This document shows, piece after piece, positions 12,882 through 23,790 of a DNA stretch of 64,000 nucleotides. This DNA is from Xanthoparmelia taractica. Its lineage: Eukaryota; Ascomycota; Lecanoromycetes; Lecanorales; Parmeliaceae. Both the position numbers and the translations under genes were made by a program. Every line of letters begins with the position of its first letter. Position 1 is the first letter of the stretch. The notes beneath the pieces are model-generated. The model was given only the letters and a program-made list of their open reading frames with translations. It was not told where the DNA came from and searched no databases. Where the stretch lies: positions 1-64,000 of the forward strand of contig JANQBS010000162.1 in the NCBI GenBank assembly GCA_033085395.1, written 5' to 3'.

Positions 12882-14812
12882 TCACGGCGCCAACCTCCCC
12901 GGATCCCTCGGAAACAACGTCGCCTCCCGAATATTATTCAGCCCCAAAAAAAACTGCACAATACGATTCAACCCGAACCCCCCGCCCCCATGCGGACTGC
13001 ACCCCCACCGAAACGCCTCCACATAATGCCTGAACCCTTCCTCCTCGGGCCTCAACCCCTTTTCCCGCATACTGCTCACGAGCATCTCGTAATCGTGTAT
13101 GCGCTGGGCGCCGGACATGATTTCCTGGCCGCGCATGAAGAAGTCGTAGGAGTTTGTTAGGGCGGGGTCGTGCGGGGAGGGGTGCGTGTAGAAGGGGCGG
13201 AGGGAGCGGGGGTATTGGTCTATTGTGTAGAAGTCTGTGTGGTGTTTTTCGAGGATTATTTTGCCGAGGGATTTTTCTTGGGCGGTGCTGGGGGTGGTGG
13301 GGGATGTTAGTAGGTGGGAGGATTGCGAGGTGTACGAGGGGGTGAGAGGAGGGGGTAGTAGATGGAGAGAGGGGGATGGCTGGGGCTTGGGTAGGGATGG
13401 TGATGGGATACGGGTGGTACTTACTCGATATCCGAATGCGGCTCCCCAGCATCAATACCGGCTTCGGATAGAAGGGATTTGGCTTCTGCGAATGTAATGC
13501 GGACTGCTTTGTCGCCCGGTGGTAATTGAAAGGTGCCGGCCTCGGGGTAGCCGGCTTCCTTGACGATGTTGGTGAGCTTCTTGGCGTACTCTTGCGTTTG
13601 CAGGCAGCGGATGATGTAGATCATGAGGCTTTCGCCAAAGGAAAGGACTTCGTGGTAGTGATGTCGGATGGTCATTTCGAAATCGAGACCAGTGAACTAC
13701 GACGTTGGTTAGAGAGAGGTCTGTCAGTCTTGCGTATTTGAGGCGGAGCAACGTACTTCTGTCAAATGCCTTTTCGTATTCGAATTCTCGGCCCTGAAGA
13801 CTGGTCCTACCAAGAACACCCTCTTCATGCCTCCAGCTATTACCATCTGCTTGAAGAATTGCGGACTTTGAGTCAAGAATGCCTTATCCTCAAAATACTT
13901 CACCTCAAAGACTCCTGCTCCCCCTTCTGTCGCTGCACCGGCTAGGTATGAGGGTTGTATATCTGTAAAGTCATGCTGAAACATGTATTCGTTGAACAAT
14001 CTGGTGACCTCGCTTTCTAGTTTAATTATAGCTTCACTCGCAGGTGATCGTAGCGATAGAACTCTGTTGTCAAGTCGTGCTTTGAGTCCCACATTTGGCA
14101 CACCCTCATTCTCAGCTTCTCCCTCGTCCTCTTCTCCTCCAGGCGGGGGCTGATTGCAGTCTTTGACTTGGATAGGGAGCTGCGCCGGAGCTTCGGCAAT
14201 GATATAGATCGACTCAAGGTGAAGCTCCCGGTGCGATATGGTCGTCGATTTGACCTCCTCTTTGGGCGCCTTGACAAGACCTGTGGCTCGTACAATTGAC
14301 TCCGTATTGAGACCTCCACACCACTTGATCATCTGCCTCGAAACACCCTGCCCCCCCCCTTCAGCAACGACAACCTGGATGCTATCGAATCCGTCCCTCA
14401 GTACAAGAAAGCCCAACTTGGCAGACTGCACCCTTGCATTCCCGATTCTTGCTTCAAAGGTAACCCTGCTATCTTCTTCAACGCCTCCAAGGTCTCCTAG
14501 ATCGAGGAATTTTTCGGCAAAAGGAGGAGGCTTTTGATAGTTGAGCCGGCCGTATAGATGAGTGGCTGTGTCATTGGCGGCAGCTTTCTCTTTCTCTTCT
14601 CGTTCTTGCTTCTCTCTTTTGGCTGCCTTCTCTGCCTTTTCTTTCTCCTTTGCAGCTTTCTTCAGTGCGTTTTTGCTGGGCTTCTCTCCTTCCGTAGGCG
14701 CAGGCTCGTTAGACTTGGCCCCCTCAGTCGACGACTTGTTCGATATCGACAGTTCATCAACTTGTTCAGTAGGAGTGCTGGTGTCGGGCTTCTGCCCTTC
14801 GGGCAATGGCAT
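12882..14812 (-). CDS. DPS1: cytosolic aspartyl-tRNA synthetase
   Basis: Charges tRNA-Asp in the cytosol. Three exons (14812-13757, 13696-13425, 13287-12882) join in phase to 577 aa, near the usual eukaryotic length. The N-terminus is a Lys/Glu-rich helical extension (KNALKKAAKEKEKAEKAAK) typical of eukaryotic AspRS and absent from bacterial and mitochondrial forms. An OB-fold anticodon-binding domain follows (residues about 110-230), then the class II catalytic core. Motif 2 is VFRAENSNTKRHLTE joined across the intron to FTGLDFEM. Motif 3 is GFGLNRIVQFFLGLNNIREA, near the end. I took the ATG at 14812. The frame stays open upstream without another ATG, so no mitochondrial presequence is visible. 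Confidence 0.96.
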
Positions 14813-16517
14813 TCTTGATTGGCACGTGTGGATTCGTAGTTCGCAGAGAAAGTAGCTAGGGGTGAGCAAAGTGGCGGAATGTGTAATGGAAGTATGCACT
14901 TCTAGTGGTGTCTCCTCTCGCGGTCATATGATTGTAAGAGGTGTAGTGGTGTTAGGAAAGATCTTGAGCAGTAAACAAAGTTGAGTCACTCATCTTCTGA
15001 ACATTTGAACTCTTGGCGGCATAAGAACCTACCTACCTTAAGATACCTTTCCTTAGAAAAGCTAGTGGGGTTGCTCACCCGAGGCTGCCGCTTTTAGGGT
15101 GCGGCCAGGGTGAGTCATGCAGCAGCAACCGTGGCAGTATAAGTACGAGGTACTCTCATTTTTTATCCTTCCACTCACTCTACCCACCTCGAATGATCCA
15201 ACATTTAGAAAAGCGTACGCGCACCCTTTACATTTTCCGATATAGCCCCGTTCGAAGACGACTGCCGTAATATAGTACAAGGAGAAGCGATACGTCGTCT
15301 TATTCTAAGCCTTCTAACTGGACGACCACTATTATTACAATCCCGACTTCTCTCTTCATTCTATACGATAGTAGATTGAAAAGAAGTATCGACGAAGAAG
15401 CTTCTATAGAGAGTCGAAGTTGATAGTTATAAGTAGAAATCTCACTAGACCAAGTCCTTCTCTATTCTTCCCCAGGGCTCGCCAGGCCACACGACGGTCT
15501 CGGTGCATCGTGATGTCAGAGCTCCCTGGTGAACGTTTAGAGGACCCAGTACAGTGGAAGTGCCGGAATTGGTAAGAGTGAGGCATACGAACAGTGTATT
15601 ACGAGCCAGCTTGGGGTGAGGGAGGATGTCTAGACGAAGGATCTCAAAGATATTCTTATAAAGATGGTTGAGAACTGGGCCGACAATCTCGGGGCGCTGC
15701 AGACTGCGGCTTATGGAACAGATCAGGGTGTTGGGCTATGGGGCAGTAGTACGTGCACAAGTACATTGCCCGTTACAGGAGGATCTTACTAGAGACGCAC
15801 AGATAGTTGATAGCGTCTGGGAAAATAGAAGAATCTATAGATACGACAATTAAGCCAACGGCGTCTGGAAAATTTCCTGTATCCCGGAAGATATAAGATC
15901 CAACATGGCCCCACAACATTAGATACAGCTTCTTCGACTCGGTTTTCGAGCTACGACTCAAACTCAAGTTTAAGGAATTTGCATCGGGATCAAATAGCTG
16001 GAGCATCCGATTCTAAAGGCTATGGCGCTGGTGTCGCCCAGTGACCTACCCGCGTATGCTCGTTATAATATCTCAAGAGTATTGCTCGCACTATGCGCCG
16101 CCGAAAAGTTGACGCTTAATGTCCTTTTGTGGTAGCAATCTTCTCTGTGACGCTCATGATTAGACTAAAGCTCTGGATAAATCTTCACCCGATATTGCTC
16201 GCAAAGGTAAGTCAGTCCTTGATATTACAAAGCGTTTCCCGGCTATAGAAGAGGGTGCGAAGCCCTAAATTATAGCGGTAACCTTTATCTAGGGTCTTCT
16301 ATTGACCCCATTAAGAATATCTTACTCTATATGATCTCCTGTTTCGGAGGCAGGTAAGTGCGCGTGGCACGACTCGGTAAGATGCGAAATCAATTCTCTA
16401 ATCTATGAATTTTTAAATGATACAATCATCCAATGAATCGTCCAGGCTCCATACGTTTCAATAACAGTCTACCGTACTCGTACAAAACCCAGCCAAACGG
16501 GAACTCACCTCTCTACC
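14813..16517. other. intergenic, no gene recognised
   Basis: About 1.7 kb between the DPS1 start and the metalloprotease stop. The DPS1 promoter must lie in the left part. No frame shows coherent coding or splice signals. The similar words gcgtctggGAAAAT and gcgtctggAAAATT recur about 50 bp apart near 15817-15870. The right half could be an eroded repeat, but I see no terminal structure. Confidence 0.5.
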
Positions 16518-18384
16518 CTAACAAGGGAAAAAACAGTCCATATTATTCACCGCATTCTTATAGAGATTGTACCTAGAATCGCAGATCGGGCCATCCCTCG
16601 GGTCCCACCCGCCATTATTACAGTGCCCGCCGCCGTTCGGCGTTTTGCTCTGCCAGCTCACGTCCCCATACGTAAACTGGATGTAATCATGATGGTGCTC
16701 GCCCGTGACGACGAGATCGTGGGGCAGCTTGCTGCTGAAGGAATAGGGGTCGTCGGCGTTGATGCTGGCGCCGAGGGGGCTATTTGCGGGGTCGTCGATG
16801 TTGGTGTCGCCAATGGCGTTGCCGGCGCCGTCTTTGAGGTGGATGACCGCATAGAGATTCTTGGAGTCGCCGCCGCAGTCCTGGGTTTCTGTTAGGTGGA
16901 AGGAGCATTGGCCTGTGACGTAGGCGGGGGGAGCGGGGGAGGAGGTTGATGGGGATGGAGTGGTTGTGGCGCTGGGGGGAGCCAGGGCGGAGATCCATGA
17001 GGAGACTTGGCTGTTGTAATCGTCTGGGTAGGCGGACGCGGGAGCAAAGCCGTCGATGGTGTTGACGGAGCCGGCGTCGCTGGAATCGCTGTCGTTCTCG
17101 TTGTCAGAACATCCCGGGTAGTCTTCACCGACGTCAAGCGCCCAGTCTGTTTCGAAAGTTGAGACGTCGTCCGTGGTGTTTAGGTAGAAATTGCTGCCAT
17201 CGGTAATAAATTCTGCAATTGTATTCTTAAAACCTGGATATGGGGGCCCATTGAGCTCGTTCGTGACTATTGGAAGGTGTGGGTAGATGTTGTCATTCTT
17301 TCCCGTCACGTATTTCGCTAGTGCATAGTAGGCCAAATTGTCTGAATTTCGTTGTACGTAGTAGCCGGTACTGCCGGCCCCTGGACCTCCTTGCCAACGA
17401 GCCAGGAGTTTGGTCACTAACGGGCCATATGCCACAGTGGTATAGGACCTGCCTGAGCTCCCAAGCTTGATGTCTACGGTTAGATCGTCAACTCGAGGAT
17501 TCGGCTTCGGAGAGTCAGCAGCCAGGTCCAGATGCAATAGCTCGTGCTGGTAAATAATTAGTAAGGTAACCGGGGCGCTTAAAACACTTTCCAGATACTT
17601 ACGAGGAAGGTCTGTGCTCTGTTGTCATAATTCGACAAACGAAGGTTTCCTGGACTATTTAGACCTTTCCCGTATGCGATAGCATCTTTCAAACTCCTTC
17701 GGTTAAAGAATCCTGGACAGAAGTTGATCATTGGATATTTGCTATCATCTTTGTCGTGGTTTTTGGCGTAGGCAAGCGGAGTCGGTTTAGGTTTGTCGCC
17801 AGGATTCGGTGGGCTGGAAGTATTGAGCAAAGACACGAGTCGTAAGACTGTGAGACGACTTACTTCGGTTAGCACGGATCCTGATCCGGCCTGTTCTGGC
17901 AGCGATCATATGGGTCATCACATCGAACTTTAATATAATGTTGGAAGAGGTAGTTCTTATAACTATAGATAACAGTCGCTGCATTCGCCAGTACAGCTTG
18001 GATCTGGGGCTGCTTGTCCTTGTTCAGTCCTGGAGCACCAAGGAATTCCAGTGCAGCTGCGTTGTTCCAGTCGATATCTGAAGCAACCCCATCGGTATTG
18101 CTCAAGAGCCACGCGTCATAGTAGGCATCATCAATTTTGCCCTTAGCTCCAGGGAAGTTTTTGCAGCCACTATAGCCGTACAGCCATGTCCCGACAACGT
18201 TTTGCGTCCCTGCATCACCAGTGGCTCCAGGTGGTATGTCGGTACCGGTGGGTGTGACTTGATAAGGCGTATCCTCGCCGGAGAAGTCGGGCGGCTGGGC
18301 CGTAGCGGCAGGGGTCGCCGAGTCCTGGCTCATGGTGCATCGTATAACCAAGGACAGTACTGTAAATGTTGATCTTAGATGCAT
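16518..18384 (-). pseudogene. secreted HExxH metalloprotease-like protein, possible in-frame stop
   Basis: Probable extracellular zinc protease. The N-terminus (MHLRSTFTVLSLVIRC) looks like a short signal peptide. Exons 18384-17864, 17813-17603 and 17546-16518 join in phase (587 codons). Exon 3 opens exactly on the zinc motif, TFL/HELLHLDL (HExxH). The tail (residues about 455-585) is Cys-rich and ends in NNMDCFFPC. It resembles the C-terminal module of some fungal secreted chitinase-like proteins; that comparison is from memory. Oddity: with the canonical GTAAGT donor of intron 1, a TAA at 17871-17869 lies in frame four codons before the exon end. A GTGCTA donor 12 nt upstream would keep phase and avoid the stop. 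The gene is therefore either broken by one nonsense change or uses a rare donor. Confidence 0.65.
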
Positions 18385-18746
18385 TTCGATGAAAATTCTT
18401 AGAGGGATGCAGGAAGAAAGTTGCGTTGCTTGAGAAAACAAGGATCAGCTATAGATATATGCTCACTGACATGATCTGACGCAGAGCCCCTAAACCAGGA
18501 CCTTCGACACGAGTTGCTTGGTATAAGGAAAGAAGCATTGCCCCCTTCCTGATTCATCCCCAGTCACTGCGCCGTTCATAAGACGGATCTTGCACTCCCT
18601 GTCCGCGCAAATGTAGTTTTCCCTCCAATGAATGATATTGACTACCAACAAGATGACCGGGCTGTTGTATCGTCCTGCCCGGTAGTTGACACGTCATGCC
18701 AATCATATTGCCCTTCATTCATCTTATGCCAGCATGTTCCGTGTTT
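18385..18746. other. 5' flank of the metalloprotease
   Basis: Upstream region of the minus-strand metalloprotease. No further gene or clear regulatory site is visible. Confidence 0.4.
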
Positions 18747-19020
18747 CAGCTACTTTTTGGACCTCTTCTGAAGCTGAAGAGGCGCAGTCAGGACAGTTGA
18801 CACAAGTGCTGATAAACGGAGATTGATTTTTGTAGAGCTTGATAGATCAATTTCCGAACAATGAAACAAGCTCACTAATGCAACAGCTACATTCCTGACC
18901 TCCTCTGAAGCTGAAGAGGCGCAGTAAGGACAATTGACACAAGTGCGGATAAACGGAGATTGATTTTTGTAGAGCTTGATGGATGAATCTCCGAACAATG
19001 AAACAAGCTCACTGATGCAC
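18747..19020. repeat. two-copy tandem repeat, period 137 bp
   Basis: A block beginning cagctac..tt..t.gacctc and running through ctgaagctgaagaggcgcag, acggagattgatttttgtag and gaacaatgaaacaagctcac occurs at 18747 and again 137 bp later at about 18885. There are few mismatches, and copy 2 is shortened at its end. The minus strand is open across both copies, but I do not recognise the translation. Confidence 0.9.
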
Positions 19021-19179
19021 GATTCCTGATTGGTGCATAATAATAGACGGTTCTTATCCACAGCAAACGATTTGGGGCGTAATTCGAGATGATTAGTGCG
19101 CTTCAATGATAAGCAGAGGGCAAGACTTGATGGAGAAAGATACTTTACGTAGGCGCCGCCGCCCGTGCCGTGACACATG

Positions 19180-19920
19180 TACTCCTCTTTGCAAAACCGT
19201 TGGCGGGAGGTTCGGGAGGCCTTGACAGATGAATATTTTTTTGGCCGAGGGTAAAAAAGTCGCGAAATTTCAAGAATCCTCTTATAGAACGATAATCAGG
19301 GCTGTTCAAAAAGTCTATTAAGTTGCAATTGAAAGCGTATATCTAATCCTCTTAGTAACTTATTAAATATCACGTAGCGTTATTATTAATTATACGTGAC
19401 GAAGCTTGAATCTATTAATTTTTCGAAATTTTTAAAATAGAGCTAAAAAAAAGTAAATAAAAATCTAATAAATTTAATAAATTTGAACTTTAAGCACGTA
19501 TATAAAAATAATTATACGTGTTTTAAGCTTATAATTAATTACGTTAAAATTCTTATACTTAATTCTTTATTTAATATTATTTATATATAAAGCGTAGCGT
19601 TATTGCACATTATATAAGAGAAAAGTTATTATTTTTATTAGATTTTTAAATAAATCTTTAAAAAAGTAAATAAAAAATCTTAAATTTAAGTATCTTATAT
19701 AACGTATAATAACGCTACGCTTTATATATAAATAATATCGAATAAAGAATTAAGTATAAGGATTTCAACGTAACTAATTATAAGCTTGAAACACATGTGA
19801 TTATTCTTATATACGTGCTTAAAGTCTACGATTTACGATCTATTTACCCCCGGCAAAAAAAAAAAAATCCTTTATCAAGGCCTCCCGAACCTCCCGCCAA
19901 CGGTTTTGCAAAGAGGAGTA
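19180..19920. mobile_element. MITE-like non-autonomous DNA transposon, TA duplication
   Basis: A 737-bp element (19182-19918) has perfect 44-bp terminal inverted repeats starting CTCCTCTTTGCAAAACCGTT (19182-19225 and complement 19875-19918). Weaker inverted similarity continues inward to a GGCCGAGGG/GCCGGGGG block. TA dinucleotides flank both ends, the target-site duplication of Tc1/mariner-Fot1-like elements. The interior is very AT-rich and is itself a near-perfect inverted repeat (about 19487-19619 against 19694-19825) around a 75-bp centre. No transposase frame is present. The left arm has about 190 bp that the right arm lacks, so a nested insertion or deletion has occurred. AT enrichment and arm differences fit RIP, but I did not count dinucleotides. 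Confidence 0.88.
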
Positions 19921-20557
19921 ACCCTCTCGGCTGACAGGGGTAGACACATCCAAAGCATATGCGACTTATCAAAGAATACGCTCTGGTGTTCCGTATATGC
20001 AGAGACTTCATAAATAGAAATCTCCGTACGACTAACGGCGAGGGCGGCGTAAATTAAGCTATCTCCGTTGACTATTCTTAATCCGGCTAGGTAATGGCTG
20101 GGTCAGTGAGGTGCCTTTCCAGGCTTCCAGCTTGTACTTGACGGCGAGGTAGGCCTTGAATTAAAATCTACGCCATCTGCCTAAAAGCCGTCTGTCTCAT
20201 CTATCCCAACATTCTTCTGTCATTCTATCCTAATCGACCGCCAGCTACTAACCTCCCTTCTCGATTTGTAAGTCTCATTCCACACGAAGCGGACGAATTG
20301 CCAAATGTCTCCAAAGCATTCAAGAGTCTCACGCTATAGAACATTGTCTATAGCTCTCTCCGTCGTCGTCCTCATGTAATCTTCCCCCTATGCCAAAGAA
20401 ATGTGAATTAAACAAATCACTGATACGATGCAGCCCCTGCCTCTTCTTCCTCGTCTCTGTCCCTAGTCACGCATTCTCGCTCTTCAACCAGACCAGCTAC
20501 CTCTTTAACCCACTCAGCTACCTCTCCACCCACAAACCCACCAACCCCACCACAGCA
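19921..20557. other. 5' flank of the small hypothetical gene
   Basis: Between the MITE and the gene at 20558. An ATG at 20390 is in frame with that gene and would add 56 residues rich in Ser, Leu and Phe. I treat this as 5' UTR because it looks unlike the compact protein that follows. Confidence 0.4.
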
Positions 20558-21073
20558 ATGGGCGACAACCCCTTCGGCTCCTGCCCCCAGAACCCCCCTC
20601 TAAACACCAGCAAGCGGACCGAATTCGGACGCACGGGCTGCACCGTCTACGGCCATCCATCTGCCGGCGGCATCCTGATCAAAGAAGCCGACATCGTCGA
20701 TATGCGCTTCCTGCACCTAGACCGCTTCGCCGCAGCGCCGCGCTCCACGGACCCCGTCGACGAAGACAACTTCTGCAAGCGCATGCGTATGCTTGGGGCC
20801 ACGTGGTGGGCGGACGAGCAGGAGTGGATCGATGTGCAGCTAGGCTTGCAGGGTCGCACGGAGGTGCAAGAGCGGCGGCTGTTGTTTGGGTGGCCGACCA
20901 GCGGGGACGGCGTTTGGGTGTTGCGGTTTGAGAGTGAGAGGGCGCTTCCGAGGGACTTTGGGAGGATCTCTTTGTCGGTTGACATGGATGAGCGGTGTCG
21001 GGTTATGAGGGAGTACGGCGCTAGGTTTTACGATGATCCACGTAGGGTGGAGGAGCTAAACCGCTGGCTGTGA
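20558..21073 (+). CDS. hypothetical protein, 171 aa
   Basis: Intronless frame with balanced coding composition. GC is clearly higher than in the MITE beside it. I do not recognise the family. The protein starts MGDNPFGSCPQNPP, has a Gly-rich segment (GRTGCTVYGHPSAGGILIK) and then a Trp- and Arg-rich, mostly charged remainder (WWADEQEWIDVQLGLQ), with no signal peptide or TM segment. The ATG at 20558 (ACAGCAATGGGC) has the better context; an in-frame ATG at 20390 is the alternative. The gene stands alone between a transposon and decayed genes. Confidence 0.6.
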   Translation: MGDNPFGSCPQNPPLNTSKRTEFGRTGCTVYGHPSAGGILIKEADIVDMRFLHLDRFAAAPRSTDPVDEDNFCKRMRMLGATWWADEQEWIDVQLGLQGRTEVQERRLLFGWPTSGDGVWVLRFESERALPRDFGRISLSVDMDERCRVMREYGARFYDDPRRVEELNRWL

Positions 21074-21708
21074 GGACCGAGAAGATCATGTCGCGTTGCT
21101 TATTGGGATCGACCCTTACATGTTCATTCATATATGTAACACAAGTTCATAGAAAATAGCAACAATGGGTGGTACAGGTTTAGGTGAGTATGAACCAAAA
21201 TGCGGCCGGCTAGCCAACGTATCTAAGAAAGGTAGTCTCCAATCACTTGAGTCTTACCACGAGAAACGAAGTCACAGTTTCAATGACAACATCTCCTTAG
21301 ATCTATATAGCAGAACTCGGACACTACCCTGTAGCACCTAACGACAGAACCATAGGCGGCTTATACCCACAAGTCGTCAAAAAGCTCTAACTCCGTTCCA
21401 TCGATTAATGCAATTATAATTCCCCTCAGTTTCCCCTTAGTATTTTGCTATCTAATTTATATGTTAGAAATATCGAACTAAAGGCTCAATATATGCAAGT
21501 GGCACATTCAAAGGGTTTGGCAGTGAGGAAAAGAGGGCGGCACCGTCGGCCCCTCGCAAGTTCATTGTGTTAGAAGTCATCTACGGATGCTTTGTCCTGC
21601 TGCACAGTATACCTGACAAATGCCTAGGAGGGAGGGGACGGAAGTACGGGCTTACAATGATAATAAGCGTGCTCGATTGCATTCAGAATCAAGAGGATGG
21701 ACCAACCT
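21074..21708. other. intergenic, no gene recognised
   Basis: About 630 bp between the hypothetical gene and the NRPS relic. Nothing recognisable on either strand. Confidence 0.5.
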
Positions 21709-23790
21709 TCAAGAGCGCATAGTCTTTGTCCGGACAAAGTAAGTTTCGGCATGCTTCACACGTTTAGCCAGCCCGAAGGACGTTAGTGGAGCGTCCAGCG
21801 CCATCGCGGGTCTTCCCTTGATAGACTTGCAGTCCAGATCTTCTTCAGGCGGCCATTGCAGCAGCTTGTTCATAACAACCTGCACCAAAACTTGGGCCGG
21901 TAGATTCACGAATGGCGCACGTAGCGTCGGCACGCTCTTCACGACCACCCCACAAGCGCTCCAAAAACGCTCCGCATTGACGGATCCATGCAAGCAGGCC
22001 CCCCTGGAACGTCATGCAGGGAAAAATATCTTCGATCTGCCATGCCCCGACATTAGCAAACACAGCGGCCTGCAGACATGCCGCATATCGATCAGTTCCC
22101 GCTCTCAGGAGCGAAGAGGGAGCAATGGGGCTCTTGCCTTCGTGTGCACCGTCTCGTGTCCGCAGCATCTTAGCCTGCTTCCTCAGCCGAGGTTGCCGGA
22201 AGATGTCCGTCACCGTCAGCGCGAGTCCTGCAGCCGTGCGAGGCCAATTAGACGCTTCGCCAGGAGCGAATTATCACCGATACGCAGGAAATTGTCGTTA
22301 ATGCCGAAGCCGCTACTGCTGCTGCTCCCAATCCCGAGCACAAACGCCCAGAGCGCCCGCAATTTTCTCTCCGCATCGGTAGCGGATTCTTCGCTTGCAG
22401 ACAACCGTGATTTGGAGGAATTGAATAAAGACAGTTGCTCTAGCGTCAGCGACGCTCCCAGTTCCTCGAGGCGACGTTGGTCACTCTTCCATGATGCATT
22501 CTTTGGCATCCACATGATGGGAATGAGCGTTGAAGGGACCATAGCTAAGATGACTGATCAATGCATTACGGGTCGGCTCATTTGCCTGAGATTAACGACA
22601 TTTCCATCATACTGTGCTGTTACCTTGATGCATTGGTCGCCGAGAAGACGTTTCAGTGTGAGGAGAGAGTTCTTTCGCGATGCTTTACAAACTGCATCCG
22701 GGCTATCTTGCTGCTCATCGAAGACCAAAAGCGTGTGGACTCTAGGACGAGATGCTTCTCCAGCACAATATGGATCATGGAGTCCAAAATGTGCTGTTTC
22801 CAAAAGTAAACTATAACTTTTTAATGTAATTTTGTCATCTTAACTTAATACTCTCTCCAGTGTAAATATATAAGGGTAGCGAAATTAATTAGTCATCGTT
22901 AGCTACGTCAGTTGTCAAGGGTCAATTTAATTTGAACCACTTCGTAGTATCGAACAGAGGATATAGTAGAGGTGGTGTAGATGAATCCATCAAGGGCGAC
23001 TTAAACACATGTTCAATTGGCTTCCAGCTACTCGTTCTGTATATAGTTCGACCACGCCACCATTAGACATAGAACAAGCAGTAACAGAGAAGCGGACATG
23101 CCAACGCCGGACTCAAAGCATTTTGAGCGATACTCGACCAATCTTGGTGTTACGTAGTTGGAGATTTGCAATTCTTAGCAAGCGTGTCAAGAACAACTTC
23201 GTGTTTGCAAAAAGATGGGAAAACAGGACGTGTAGCGAAGGAACTTCCACATCTGTCCTTTTTGCGAGATTTTGCCGTTTACATCTGGGCAGTAAGCGGG
23301 ATTTGGGGCAAAGGCAGGGTTGATGAGACGGAAGGTCGTGGATGTCAGATTTGCCGCCGTGGCCTTGAAAATTGTTGATGGAAACGACGAGGTCGTCCTT
23401 TCGCTCCTGCCCTGAGAAAATCCAGAGACACCCACCGCTGCCTAAAGTGTGCAGCATAATAGACCAGGATGTATCAAACGTATACGGTGCAAAGTCATAC
23501 TATCCCATGAACGCGCCTTGATGGGATAGCTCGCTCGCGAAGTTTAGAATGGGTGATGCATACCCCTTTTAGTGTCCCCGTGCTGCTAGAGGTGAACATA
23601 AGATATGAAAAGCTAAAGGATGGCACCTGAGGTTAAAGATCAAGGGGCTTAGCGACCCTCGAGTAAGTTTCTTCCAAGTAATTGGAGTCGATAATCACCA
23701 GGGTGGCCTGGTAAGTTAAGATGTCCCTTGCCTCCGTCATGCCGATATATAGCGTAACCTGTTGCACGATTGACCGCAGCCGCTGCTCAG
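21709..23790 (-). pseudogene. nonribosomal peptide synthetase relic (A-T-C fragment)
   Basis: Remains of one NRPS module, read right to left in several frames. A core A3 motif with changes (FTSSSTGTLKG; the usual form is TSGSTGxPKG) lies near 23570-23600. Next come adenylation-domain segments (FAPYTFDTSW, LGSGGCL) at 23400-23500 and later adenylation sequence near 22560-22800. A thiolation domain with DNFLRIGDNSLLAKRL follows near 22230-22290. A condensation-domain start (IEDIFPCMTFQGGLLAWI, then LVQVVMNKLLQWPPEEDLD) lies at 21780-22060, ending where the HHxxxDG motif should follow. Frame changes, stops and an AT-rich gap near 22800-23000 make it non-functional. The Gly-to-Ser and Pro-to-Leu changes in A3 are each one transition. 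Product unknown. Confidence 0.85.

Noticed and set aside
14813..14899. N-terminal extension of AspRS upstream of the ATG at 14812
   Set aside because: The frame is open but contains no ATG, so it would need a GTG start, which is not expected in a fungus.
20390..20557. 56-residue N-terminal extension of the hypothetical protein
   Set aside because: Low-complexity Ser/Leu/Thr content unlike the rest; more likely 5' UTR, though not excluded.
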